34,349 nucleotides of DNA from contig LPNG01000013.1 of the NCBI GenBank assembly GCA_001543395.1, forward strand, positions 1-34,349. Reading direction: 5' to 3'. The translations under genes were made by a program, and so were the position numbers. Positions 16,591 to 24,230 of the stretch are shown here, piece by piece. Under the pieces are notes generated by a model. The model had not been told where the DNA came from. It saw only the letters and a program-made list of their open reading frames with translations, and searched no databases. This DNA is from Candidatus Alcium sp. F082 (GTDB lineage: Bacteria; Bacteroidota; Bacteroidia; Bacteroidales; F082). The number at the start of each line of letters is the position of its first letter. Positions within the stretch are counted from its first letter, which is position 1.

Positions 16591-16597
16591 CAACAAA
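16566..16597 (-). promoter_or_regulatory. dusB promoter
   Basis: On the minus strand TTTG (16597-16594), a 20-base spacer, and TATTTTTG (16573-16566) match the Bacteroidota consensus exactly. It overlaps the divergent promoter for the CPBP-protease gene. Confidence 0.7.
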
Positions 16598-16630
16598 TCT
16601 ATGATTCAACGGAGTTAAAATCTATCGACC

Positions 16631-17488
16631 ATGCATGACAATTTGTTTACCGAGAACCTGAAGCAGTCCACAGGGATGCGCATTTTCCTCTTCCTAATCA
16701 TCTTCCTCATCGGCACCTTGATAGGCGCCGCGGTGTCGGCACTCTTCGTCTCTGGTGGCGACACGGGGATGAAGATCGGGCAAGGTGTCGCTTCTATCTT
16801 CATGTTTGTGGTGCCGCCCATCGTGTACTACTACATCACACGCAAGGAGAACCGGATGCAAGCCTTGGGACTCAGAAGGTTGTCTTCGCCGTGGTGGCTC
16901 ATCATTGTCGCCTTGGCGCTGATGTTTGTCTCCATTCCCGTCACCACCACGCTGACCACATGGAACGAAAGCATGCATCTGGGTGGCGCCTTCTCGGGCA
17001 TCGAGAAATGGATGAAAGAGCTTGAAGAGACCGCGCAGGCCCTTACGGATAAAATGACGAACGTTGATACCATTGGTGGCTTACTCCTCAACCTGTTAGT
17101 CATTGCCCTCATCCCTGCCGTCGGCGAGGAGATGACCTTCAGGGGCGTGATACAGCAGTCGCTGACGCGAAGGATGAACCCGCACATCGCCATCATCCTG
17201 TCGGCAGCCATCTTTTCCTTCTTCCACTTCCAGTTCTTCGGCTTCTTTCCGCGCCTGTTCTTAGGCATCCTGTTGGGCTACATGTTCTATATCACCAGCT
17301 CGCTCTGGACCAGCATTCTGATGCATTTCGTCAACAACGGTGCGGCCGTCACCCTCTATTACTTGGGTAACATCGGCGTCATTGAAGACGCGGAGCATTG
17401 GGGCGAGACGCAAAACGTATGGATCATCGTGGCCAGCGCCGTGATGACCTTGGGGCTCATCATCTGGAGTTGGCGTAAACGCAAATAA
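16631..17488 (+). CDS. CPBP-family intramembrane metalloprotease (CAAX/ABI type)
   Basis: A 285-residue polytopic membrane protein with about eight hydrophobic segments. It carries the CPBP (Rce1/Abi) motifs: EExxxR as Glu166-Glu167...Arg171 in AVGEEMTFRGVIQQ, a helix with His199 in SFFHFQFFGFFPRLFLG, and HxxxN as His232...Asn236 in LMHFVNNGA. Together these form the glutamate/histidine active site of the family. Bacterial members have been linked to prenylated-protein-like processing, bacteriocin immunity and envelope stress, but no substrate can be inferred here. No bacteriocin gene is adjacent; the small secreted protein downstream is on the opposite strand. A palindromic element begins right after the stop. 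Confidence 0.9.
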   Translation: MHDNLFTENLKQSTGMRIFLFLIIFLIGTLIGAAVSALFVSGGDTGMKIGQGVASIFMFVVPPIVYYYITRKENRMQALGLRRLSSPWWLIIVALALMFVSIPVTTTLTTWNESMHLGGAFSGIEKWMKELEETAQALTDKMTNVDTIGGLLLNLLVIALIPAVGEEMTFRGVIQQSLTRRMNPHIAIILSAAIFSFFHFQFFGFFPRLFLGILLGYMFYITSSLWTSILMHFVNNGAAVTLYYLGNIGVIEDAEHWGETQNVWIIVASAVMTLGLIIWSWRKRK

Positions 17489-17635
17489 AAACGGGAAGAA
17501 CCACCCTCCACGCTTACGCGTCATTCCGGACTTGATCCGGAATCTCCTACGCTCATGGAATACGTATTCCCGCTTAGGAGATGGCGGATCCTTGTCCGCC
17601 ATGACGGTTAAGGCTCGGTATCGTCCTTCCCGTTT
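17487..17635. repeat. nested palindromic element after the CPBP gene
   Basis: About 149 bases bounded by AAAACGGGAAG at 17487 and CTTCCCGTTT ending at 17635. Inside, CGTCAT..ATGACG brackets three hairpins: ATTCCGGA/TCCGGAAT, the palindrome GGAATACGTATTCC, and TGGCGGA/TCCGCCA, while CTCCT pairs with AGGAG. The whole would fold as a branched cruciform. Sequences resembling its TCATTCCGGACTTGATCCGG core are, to my knowledge, common intergenic repeats in bacteria. No coding content. Confidence 0.65.
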
Positions 17636-17663
17636 GAAGGGGTTACCCCCCTTATGTATAGTA

Positions 17664-17909
17664 TTAATCCTCGTTACGCTTCTTAGCCACGAGATAGGCA
17701 CCGCCCAAGCCAAGCAGCACGGCGATGCCGCTGCCAAGCGGAGCGTCTTGGTGACCTTCGGAGCCATGGCCAGGCAGACCAGGACCACCGCCACGGTTGC
17801 CTTGCTCTTCGGTAGGCTCGCCACCGCGTTGGAACAGACCGCCGCCTTGGGCAAACGACGTCATACCCAGTCCGAGGACAATTGCTGTAGTGATTATGAA
17901 CTTCTTCAT
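17664..17909 (-). CDS. Small secreted Gly-rich protein with C-terminal hydrophobic sorting-type tail
   Basis: An 81-residue protein with a signal peptide (MKKFIITTAIVLGLGMTSFA, cleavage after FAQ likely), a Gly/Glu/Gln-rich middle (about 21-55) and a C-terminal unit of Pro-Leu-Gly, a hydrophobic helix (residues 60-74) and a basic tail (KKRNED). The tripartite tail resembles bacterial sorting tails such as the PEP-CTERM / PID-CTERM types; the exact family is not certain. The frame is open 19 codons upstream but the signal peptide sets the start. It lies 132 bases downstream of a T9SS-cargo gene on the same strand; no clear promoter was seen. Function unknown; possibly a surface-displayed peptide. 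Confidence 0.7.
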   Translation of the reverse strand: MKKFIITTAIVLGLGMTSFAQGGGLFQRGGEPTEEQGNRGGGPGLPGHGSEGHQDAPLGSGIAVLLGLGGAYLVAKKRNED

Positions 17910-17965
17910 CGTATTGTTAGTTTTATCTATTTGTTCACTCTGTTTTTCGTATTTCACTTGTTGCA

Positions 17966-18037
17966 CTATGGCTCATGGCCCATGACTTATGGCCTGCTTT
18001 TACGTTAGGGCAAGCCATTGGCCATAGGCAATAGGCT
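17966..18037. repeat. intergenic run of GGCCAT-type words
   Basis: The gap between the small secreted gene and the T9SS protein is a patchwork of ATGGC, GGCCAT and ATAGGC words in both orientations (for example CTATGGCTCATGGCCC and CCATTGGCCATAGGC). It can fold on itself but has no clean symmetry. It may be a remnant of a dispersed Bacteroidota intergenic repeat; no gene or promoter seen. Confidence 0.35.
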
Positions 18038-18041
18038 ATCA

Positions 18042-19565
18042 TCATCTGATGACCACCTTTTGAACTTTCACTTCATTGTCCTTAGCGAGGCGGACGACAT
18101 AGAGGCCTTCGCTGATGCCTGAGAGGTCGCAGCTATTGCCTTTCAGCGTCATCTGGCGCACCAGGCGACCAGTGATGTCGACGAGGCTGAGCTCGGCGTT
18201 TTGCACATCCTCGTTGAAGTAGAGGTTGCTGCCCTTGACGAAGCAGAAGTTCTGCTGACCGTTCTCCTCGACGCCAGTCGTTGACCTGAAGACCAGCATG
18301 AAGCGGGCCTCGTTATCGTTCTTGTCGGCGGCGAACTGGTAATCGGGCTGCACGAGCAGGTCGATGTCGGCGCCGGTCTTGTTGTCGATGAGGTGGAGGT
18401 ATTCCATATCAACGTTGATGTCAACGCTGAGGGTGTAGGTGCCATTGGCCATAGCCTTGAAGTTGACGGGCATGCTGTTGGCGCCGTTGCTGTTGACCAC
18501 TGCATAGTCATCATCTTCCTGCGGGATATAGAGTTTGGTGTTGCTGTCGTTAAGCATGAACTTAGGTAGCGTGCTGCTCTCGTTGAAGCGCACGATGGCA
18601 CGGTCGATGGTGTTGCCACGGTCTTGGAGCACGTTGAGGACGATCTGCTCCTTGCTGCCCGAGCCCGATTGCGTGAATTGGATCTGCTCGTTGTCGTTTT
18701 CAGCGATGACGAAGATGCCCTGCATGGCAGCGACGCCAGTGCCTGTGGCAGTGATGATCTCGGTGCCTGCCGTGTTCATAACATAAAACGGGCGGTCGAG
18801 GATGGCAGCCGTCGCGAAGGGGTTGCCCACGAGGTTCCAGCCTTCGAAGTCAAGTCCGCCGGTCTTACGCAGCGTCACCTTACCATCGCCGCTATAGGGC
18901 ACGCCGGTGAAGCTGAGGGTGATATCGGTACCGTGGGCATAGAGGTAGCCCTTGCCCGACTCGAGGTTGAAAGGCGTGGTGCCGTAATTGCGCCATTCTA
19001 GTGCTTGAGCCTGATCAAAGTAGAACAGGTCGAAATCGCCGGAGGTCATGCCTTCAACTTGGGCAGGGTTGATGCCGTCAAACGGCGGGGCGATGAGGTA
19101 GTAGTTACCGTCGGTGGTGCCGTAGCCGGTGATGGGGAGGGTAAAGGTTTGAGGCTGGGGAGCGGGGCTGGTGAAGGAAATTTCAAACCAATCTGGATAA
19201 ATACCATATTGCTGATTATCCACATATGATACTTCCGTTGCACAGTTGTAGTTAAGTTCTTCACCTATAGAATGATCATATAGCCTAAAAGTGATTAAAT
19301 CGCCATCATCAGTACCTTTAATTGATAGCATATAGATTTGTTTGTTTTCATACTCAAAAGTAGGTAAAGCTGCGCCACGACATACTTCACCGCAAAATGC
19401 ACCAATTTCAAGATTTGCATTATTTTGATATTCATTATCGATAACTATTACGCTATTGCACGTCATAGTGCCTGAGAAACCAGTAGCGGGAGTCCAGTGC
19501 AAAGACTGACCTTGAATTAAGTTAGCGATGGCTATGAATAAAGTTAAAACCCATGCTTTTTTCAT
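18042..19565 (-). CDS. Secreted protein with T9SS type A C-terminal sorting domain
   Basis: A 507-residue exported protein. After a signal peptide (MKKAWVLTLFIAIANLIQG) comes a domain with the hallmark LEIGAFCGEVCRGAA (about 50-66) that is also found twice in the next gene. The middle (about 145-300) has a Bacteroidales-type layout of GKGYLYAH followed by a GWNLVGNPF segment. The last 70 residues are a T9SS type A domain: AELSLVDITGRLVRQM, SEGLYVVRL and the terminal Lys-Val-rich VQKVVIR. It should therefore pass through the SprA channel and be attached to or released from the surface. Function beyond this is unknown. The first 125 codons are A+T-rich compared with the rest. The 51-base gap to the upstream T9SS gene has no consensus promoter, suggesting one transcript. 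Confidence 0.85.
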   Translation of the reverse strand: MKKAWVLTLFIAIANLIQGQSLHWTPATGFSGTMTCNSVIVIDNEYQNNANLEIGAFCGEVCRGAALPTFEYENKQIYMLSIKGTDDGDLITFRLYDHSIGEELNYNCATEVSYVDNQQYGIYPDWFEISFTSPAPQPQTFTLPITGYGTTDGNYYLIAPPFDGINPAQVEGMTSGDFDLFYFDQAQALEWRNYGTTPFNLESGKGYLYAHGTDITLSFTGVPYSGDGKVTLRKTGGLDFEGWNLVGNPFATAAILDRPFYVMNTAGTEIITATGTGVAAMQGIFVIAENDNEQIQFTQSGSGSKEQIVLNVLQDRGNTIDRAIVRFNESSTLPKFMLNDSNTKLYIPQEDDDYAVVNSNGANSMPVNFKAMANGTYTLSVDINVDMEYLHLIDNKTGADIDLLVQPDYQFAADKNDNEARFMLVFRSTTGVEENGQQNFCFVKGSNLYFNEDVQNAELSLVDITGRLVRQMTLKGNSCDLSGISEGLYVVRLAKDNEVKVQKVVIR

Positions 19566-19616
19566 TGTTTTAGTTTTTATTATTTGTATAAGACAATTTG
19601 ATTGTTTACTATAATA

Positions 19617-21140
19617 CTATTTCACAATAACTCTGCCGTGATAAACAGTTCCTGATTTGCAGATGATTGTAATGTTGTACAATCCAACAACAGGAATCCC
19701 ACTCAATAAAGGATGTGACAGTCCAACATCATGACGAATCATATTACCCTGTGCATCAACAAAGATAACCTCCGAAATCACTTCATCATCAGGTATCATT
19801 ACAGTAAAGGACTCATTTCTGTTGACAGGATTGGGGAATAACACAATTTGTGCAGTATTATTCTGGCTTGCGAATTCGACAGGATATGGTTGATTATATT
19901 CACCCACAATTCCGTTTTCTGTAAATGCTAATCGAGTGTCACTTTCCATGCTCAAAAAACTGTCATTAGTATTAATGCATTTAAATGAGATATCATCACC
20001 TTTCTGACCACTAATGGTCATCATTACATAATACCTATCCAATGATTCGATGTAGAAAGCTCTACCACTACCACGACATTCTCCATCAACAAAAGCACCT
20101 AACTCAATTTCATCAGTTCTTTGTTCCTCTCCGTTAATTTTGATAATTGCCATCAAACACATATTGTCAGCATATCCATGTACGTTGCTGTTCCAATGTT
20201 TCACTATACTTTCAGCGATTGGTGTAACTTGAGCCCTAGTATTTGAAAACACCAAAGTCTTATTGTTTGTCGAATTTGAATAATAAAGGTATCCATTACC
20301 AGGAGAAAGGGTAAAAGAAGAAGGCTGCCAACCTATCCCAGGAAAGTACTGTGCATAACCCTCCTGGCTTTTAAGGATATCATTAACTGAAGGGACAAAA
20401 TCTCCAAGAGCAGAAGATATGATTTGGGTTTGATTAACCGGGTAACCAATCCAATTCCATTGGTATGAAAGAGTAATAGGATGGTCCTCAGGAGAGGCCA
20501 AAACTCCTGTCACTGATAAAGGGCATGAATTTGTCACATCAATTTTATACCCTTCTTCGTTTGTAATTGAAATGTTGCCCACCCATTGGTTCATAAAGGA
20601 CATATACTGAGCATAGGATTCCTTGCTTTTAATCATAATGCCATTACTTCCAAGGCAATTCTCCAACTGTTCCAATCCATTATTACCATTCATTTCAATT
20701 GGTGTCGACCACCAAGTCCAACCTTCAGCCATCGCCGTCGTCTGCGTCATCGTTTGCTCGTTCGCAAACACCAACTCAACGGGGCTGTTCGGTGTGCCGT
20801 AGCCTTCTTCTTGGCCGGTCAATGTGGTGGTGCAGTTGGTATACTCCTGTGAACCATCATAGAACTTAAAGGTAAAAGCGTCGGGGTTGGTCTCGCCTTC
20901 GTTATAGAAAGCTTGGATCCAGAAATTGCCATCGGTGTGGATGGTGGCCAAGCCACGCAACTCGTCGCCCACAAAGGCGCCCAGCGTACCGGCTTCCTGG
21001 ACCGTTTCGCCCAGTGTCACCTTTGCAACGATCGGTGTGTTACTGCTCTTAGCATGTGAATCAGGGGTACCCCAATTTTGTGCACTTGTCACTCCGCAGA
21101 GGAACAGTGCTGCAACCATTAGTAGTAGAATCTTTTTCAT
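19617..21140 (-). CDS. Multidomain secreted protein with internal WWxP/GY module and T9SS type A signal
   Basis: A 507-residue exported protein. Seen in order: signal peptide (MKKILLLMVAALFLCGVTSA); a GAFVGDELRG domain (about 40-127); a duplicated module at residues 139-299 (GWTWWSTPIE ... SNGIMIKSK ... NWIGYPV ... LSPGNGYLYYS) related to the C-terminal module of the four peptidases in this window; a second GAFVDGECRGSG domain (about 310-420); and a T9SS type A domain from about 430 ending GLYNITIICKSG...RVIVK. Base composition switches sharply near 20720, at the start of the module: N-terminal part G+C-rich, the rest A+T-rich. It has a good promoter at 21176-21206 and probably leads a two-gene unit. 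Likely surface or secreted binding protein; ligand unknown. Confidence 0.85.
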   Translation of the reverse strand: MKKILLLMVAALFLCGVTSAQNWGTPDSHAKSSNTPIVAKVTLGETVQEAGTLGAFVGDELRGLATIHTDGNFWIQAFYNEGETNPDAFTFKFYDGSQEYTNCTTTLTGQEEGYGTPNSPVELVFANEQTMTQTTAMAEGWTWWSTPIEMNGNNGLEQLENCLGSNGIMIKSKESYAQYMSFMNQWVGNISITNEEGYKIDVTNSCPLSVTGVLASPEDHPITLSYQWNWIGYPVNQTQIISSALGDFVPSVNDILKSQEGYAQYFPGIGWQPSSFTLSPGNGYLYYSNSTNNKTLVFSNTRAQVTPIAESIVKHWNSNVHGYADNMCLMAIIKINGEEQRTDEIELGAFVDGECRGSGRAFYIESLDRYYVMMTISGQKGDDISFKCINTNDSFLSMESDTRLAFTENGIVGEYNQPYPVEFASQNNTAQIVLFPNPVNRNESFTVMIPDDEVISEVIFVDAQGNMIRHDVGLSHPLLSGIPVVGLYNITIICKSGTVYHGRVIVK

Positions 21141-21175
21141 ATTGTTTAGTTTATACTTTTATGCATATTAGACTG

Positions 21176-21206
21176 CAAAGATAAAACATAGTTAAATATC
21201 TTGCAA
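21176..21206 (-). promoter_or_regulatory. promoter of the two-gene T9SS cargo unit
   Basis: Minus-strand TTG (21206-21204), a 20-base spacer, and TATCTTTG (21183-21176), matching the Bacteroidota consensus. The leader to the ATG at 21140 is about 30 bases and A+T-rich. Confidence 0.65.
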
Positions 21207-21217
21207 GAAATTTTCAT

Positions 21218-21242
21218 AAAAAACCAGCCATTGGCCTTTTTT
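21218..21242 (-). terminator. possible terminator after the C10 peptidase gene
   Basis: On the minus strand an A-run, GGCCAATGGCTGG and a six-base T-run form a short imperfect hairpin with paired A/T flanks. It lies about 50 bases after the stop codon. The G+C stem is short, so the call is weak. Confidence 0.4.
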
Positions 21243-21288
21243 GAGGAGTTTTCTCCTTATTGTGGGGATGCTTGGTGCTCTCTCCCCT

Positions 21289-23928
21289 CTACTGCCCTAT
21301 CAATAGCGTCTTTCTCTCACTGGCGGTGGAATGGTAAACGTAGCCCTTGCCAGGCACGAGGGTTGTAAGGCCACCGGTCCATTCACTACCATTGTAGGTG
21401 GCGGCGCCTTCCTGTCCGATGATTTGGTCGTTTAGGGCAGGCGTGAAACCGCCAAGAGCGGTGGCGATGTTGGCGGGTTGCATCCCCATATAGCCAAACC
21501 AATTATAGCCCTGCAAGATACTGATGGCGGCAGTGGTCACAGGCATACCCGTAAGGGTGAACGTGTCCGCCTCCTGGGTCGCGATTCTGTACATCTGTCC
21601 GGGCACGAAGTCCTGCAGCGTGCCGCTCCATTGGCCGTTCTCGCAGCGCACGAAGCCACCGTCTTGTGATTTGATGAGGATGCCGTTGCTGCCAATGGCG
21701 GCCTCCAACTCAGCCAAGGTCGTCGCCACGACGGGCGTCCACCAGGTCCAGGTGGGGCTTAACTCGACGGTTTGGGTGACGAGACCGGGTACCGTCACGG
21801 TGACACTGTTGGAGGGCTCCGTCTCGCCGCTATAGTAGTTGGTCGTCACATGGTAGGAATAAGTTCCGTCGGCCAGGCCGCTGTCGGTATAATGCGTGTC
21901 AGCGATGGCATTGGCAATGGGTTCGTCGTTGCGGTAGAGGTTGTAGGTGTAAGTGCCGTCTGTGAGGTAGGTATTGATGAGCCAAGCGCAATTATAGCTG
22001 GAATTGGCATCGTATAAAGAGGTAGGAGAAGTACTTCCTGCATAAAATGCATTAGTGTTGTGCTCTGATAGATTAAAACTTGGTGTCGGATAATCCTCTC
22101 CAGTATTCTCTTGCTTCATCACCACCCAAAGATCATCGGTACCTGTAAGGATGGCTGGCTCGTCCAAAATGAAATCATGCCATTCTCTTGCAACCGCTAT
22201 AGGTATTCCCGTGCTGCTAAAAGCCAAGCTGTTAGGATCAGGTTGATTGTTTAGGGTTTTTGTGTAAACAAAGACAGAATAGGTTCCTGGATACACAATG
22301 AATGAGGAAACCTTATAAACTGCTTTGCCTGCATACTGGACTAAATCTGCCGCCAAGTGACGATGGGCATAGTACACCGATGTCCACAGATAGTAAGGGG
22401 TTTCTTCCCCATAATTCAATGTTGCTGTTGGTGTCGTAGGATAGCACCATGCCGGGGCGGTCCAATTAAGATGCACATCTTTGCCGTAGGCGGTTGCTGC
22501 AAGATCGATGACATCAGGAGTTTGATAACCAACAGTGACAGTGACCATATTGGAGGATAATGACAATGCTCCACCAGCATCAACGCTTCGCACAAAGTAG
22601 ACATTATCGCCAAAGAGCGCTAAATCAGTAAAAGTCGTCGATGTGGCGGTACCGATCAAACTCATATCGCGGTAGATATTGTAGCCGGCAGCACCATCGG
22701 CAGCGTTCCAAGCGAGCGTCACATTACGTCCTAGTTGCGTGTAGGTAAGATTAGAAGGAGCACTTGCCGTACATTCCGAAGGATGAATTCCAAAAATGGC
22801 TCCTTGTTCGTCATTGAAAATGCCATTTCCAGAACCTATACCACCAGGTCCAGGATACAAGTTGTCAAGGACATAATATTCGTCAGCATAGCCACTCCAT
22901 CCCCAATTGAAATGGAAATAATTGTCACTAGTATAGCCATCACACACAAAAGAATGCCCACCTGCTGCGCCTCTGCCGTGGTATTGTATGGGCATGTTTT
23001 GGTCCAAATCGGCTTTCAACATAGCCATCCATGTATCGTCATCATACGACGAACGCGAATGATGCTGAACCTCTGACGAATAGTTGTAAAAGCTTTTCAA
23101 AGCGTCAGCAACAGTGGCTGTAGTAGCGCCACTGCCTCCTTCTGATGATGGACCATAATTCATGTTGACCGATACACCGCAATGATACATCAAAGTGGCA
23201 ACAGCTTGTCTTTGTACCTCCGTGTTGGCACTTCCATAGGTGTTAGCCATGTTGTTCCAGTCGTAGTAGGTTGCATTGAAATCCGCAGATTGCACGCCAA
23301 ATTCAGGATGATTACCAGGAAGATAGGAATGACAGCCCAAACCATGTTCTGGATAATTCCAATACTTCATCACCTGAGCCATAGCGGTGGCCACACAACC
23401 AGTAACTGTGCCAGATGGGCACAACATATTATACGGGTAGCCTTGATCCCATCGTGTTTGCACCAACGGCCCCACAACAACCGATCCACTGCGGTTGTAA
23501 TTGCCTTCGGTCAAATCGCGCCACTGTTGAGCGGTTTCGGCAGAAGCTCTCGTTTGATGTTCGATAGCATATTGTATGGCATCGCCATATTCCTCAATCC
23601 AAGCTTTCTTGTTTTCAGGCATATCCTCTGCGACAAACGGGCCATTCAGCGAGTAGCCCAGCACCGGCTGCACGCGGCTGTCGGCCGAAAGGATGACGAA
23701 GCTTTGGTCGGTCGTGAAGACATATAAGTTGGCGAAGCCTATCTCTGCCGAAACATCGGTCAATTGTGCTGTCTTAGCGCCGTTGTTGTCGAGGAAGGTG
23801 GCGGCCGCACGGCGAGCTGTCTCACGGCTCACAGGTTGGGCCTGCATCAGGGTCGTCAGACCCAAGAGCAACGAGGCAATTAGTAAGGTTTTGTTCATCC
23901 TTTTCATACGCATGATTGTGTTTTTCAT
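21289..23928 (-). CDS. Secreted C10-family cysteine peptidase (streptopain/PrtT type) with FN3 domains and shared C-terminal module
   Basis: An 879-residue exported protease. After a signal peptide comes an inhibitory prodomain (about 30-130, SRETARRAAATFLDNNG of the Spi/C10 type). The C10 catalytic domain (about 140-387) has catalytic Cys178 in TVTGCVATAMAQVMKYW, catalytic His325 in AAGGHSFVCDGY and the family NWGWSG motif. Next are an FN3 domain (390-467), a second FN3 domain (468-712) apparently interrupted by a beta-rich insert at about 492-654, and the shared duplicated module at 722-879, which is the extreme C-terminus. No type A or B T9SS signal follows. Several Met codons occur near the start (23928, 23913, 23907, 23898); any leaves the signal peptide intact. 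The -7 box at 23961-23968 gives it its own transcript. Probable extracellular degradation of proteins. Confidence 0.93.
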   Translation of the reverse strand: MKNTIMRMKRMNKTLLIASLLLGLTTLMQAQPVSRETARRAAATFLDNNGAKTAQLTDVSAEIGFANLYVFTTDQSFVILSADSRVQPVLGYSLNGPFVAEDMPENKKAWIEEYGDAIQYAIEHQTRASAETAQQWRDLTEGNYNRSGSVVVGPLVQTRWDQGYPYNMLCPSGTVTGCVATAMAQVMKYWNYPEHGLGCHSYLPGNHPEFGVQSADFNATYYDWNNMANTYGSANTEVQRQAVATLMYHCGVSVNMNYGPSSEGGSGATTATVADALKSFYNYSSEVQHHSRSSYDDDTWMAMLKADLDQNMPIQYHGRGAAGGHSFVCDGYTSDNYFHFNWGWSGYADEYYVLDNLYPGPGGIGSGNGIFNDEQGAIFGIHPSECTASAPSNLTYTQLGRNVTLAWNAADGAAGYNIYRDMSLIGTATSTTFTDLALFGDNVYFVRSVDAGGALSLSSNMVTVTVGYQTPDVIDLAATAYGKDVHLNWTAPAWCYPTTPTATLNYGEETPYYLWTSVYYAHRHLAADLVQYAGKAVYKVSSFIVYPGTYSVFVYTKTLNNQPDPNSLAFSSTGIPIAVAREWHDFILDEPAILTGTDDLWVVMKQENTGEDYPTPSFNLSEHNTNAFYAGSTSPTSLYDANSSYNCAWLINTYLTDGTYTYNLYRNDEPIANAIADTHYTDSGLADGTYSYHVTTNYYSGETEPSNSVTVTVPGLVTQTVELSPTWTWWTPVVATTLAELEAAIGSNGILIKSQDGGFVRCENGQWSGTLQDFVPGQMYRIATQEADTFTLTGMPVTTAAISILQGYNWFGYMGMQPANIATALGGFTPALNDQIIGQEGAATYNGSEWTGGLTTLVPGKGYVYHSTASERKTLLIGQ

Positions 23929-23960
23929 CCTGTTGCGCGATTCGTTTGCAATTCTTTTTG

Positions 23961-23968
23961 CAAAGATA
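23961..23968 (-). promoter_or_regulatory. -7 element for the C10 peptidase gene
   Basis: TATCTTTG on the minus strand, a perfect TAnnTTTG, 32 bases upstream of the ATG. No strong -33 match at 19-21 bases. The gene is separated from the upstream C25 gene by a strong terminator, so its own promoter is expected. Confidence 0.5.
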
Positions 23969-24116
23969 AAACAAATATGAAACGCGTGAAGAAAAAAGCG
24001 GACAGAAATAAATCCGCCCGCTTATCAAGTGTTTTTATTTAAGACGCTTGAGGAACAATTGAGGACATTATTGTTCGCATTTATGTTTCCCGTATCAAAG
24101 CACCTTGAGGATTGTC

Positions 24117-24166
24117 CGTCATTGACTCGCTTCGCATCGTCGATTGCTTCGTTCCTCGCAATGACG
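24117..24166. repeat. inverted repeat in the 302-base gap between C10 and C25 genes
   Basis: CGTCATTG (24117-24124) and CAATGACG (24159-24166) bracket a stretch rich in TCGCTTCG words that recur inverted at 24165-24175. The gap 23929-24230 otherwise holds only the C10 promoter and the C25 terminator; no gene was seen in it. Confidence 0.5.
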
Positions 24167-24184
24167 CGAAGCGACGACGAGGAC

Positions 24185-24211
24185 AAAAAAAGGCCGCCCC
24201 GCGGGGCGGCC
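24185..24211 (-). terminator. strong rho-independent terminator ending the M14-C25-C25 operon
   Basis: GGCCGCCCC (24192-24200) pairs perfectly with GGGGCGGCC (24203-24211). On the minus strand a run of T follows (complement of the A-run at 24185-24191). It lies 20 bases after the stop codon of the C25 gene. Confidence 0.88.
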
Positions 24212-24230
24212 TCATTGGTTTCAGTCATCA

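Noticed and set aside
16516..16596. 27-codon N-terminal extension of dusB
   Set aside because: It translates a dispersed palindrome and the promoter region; Dus proteins normally begin near the chosen Met.
17964..18040. CRISPR-like short repeats in the gap before the T9SS gene
   Set aside because: The recurring ATGGC/GGCCAT words have no regular unit or spacers and no cas genes are present.
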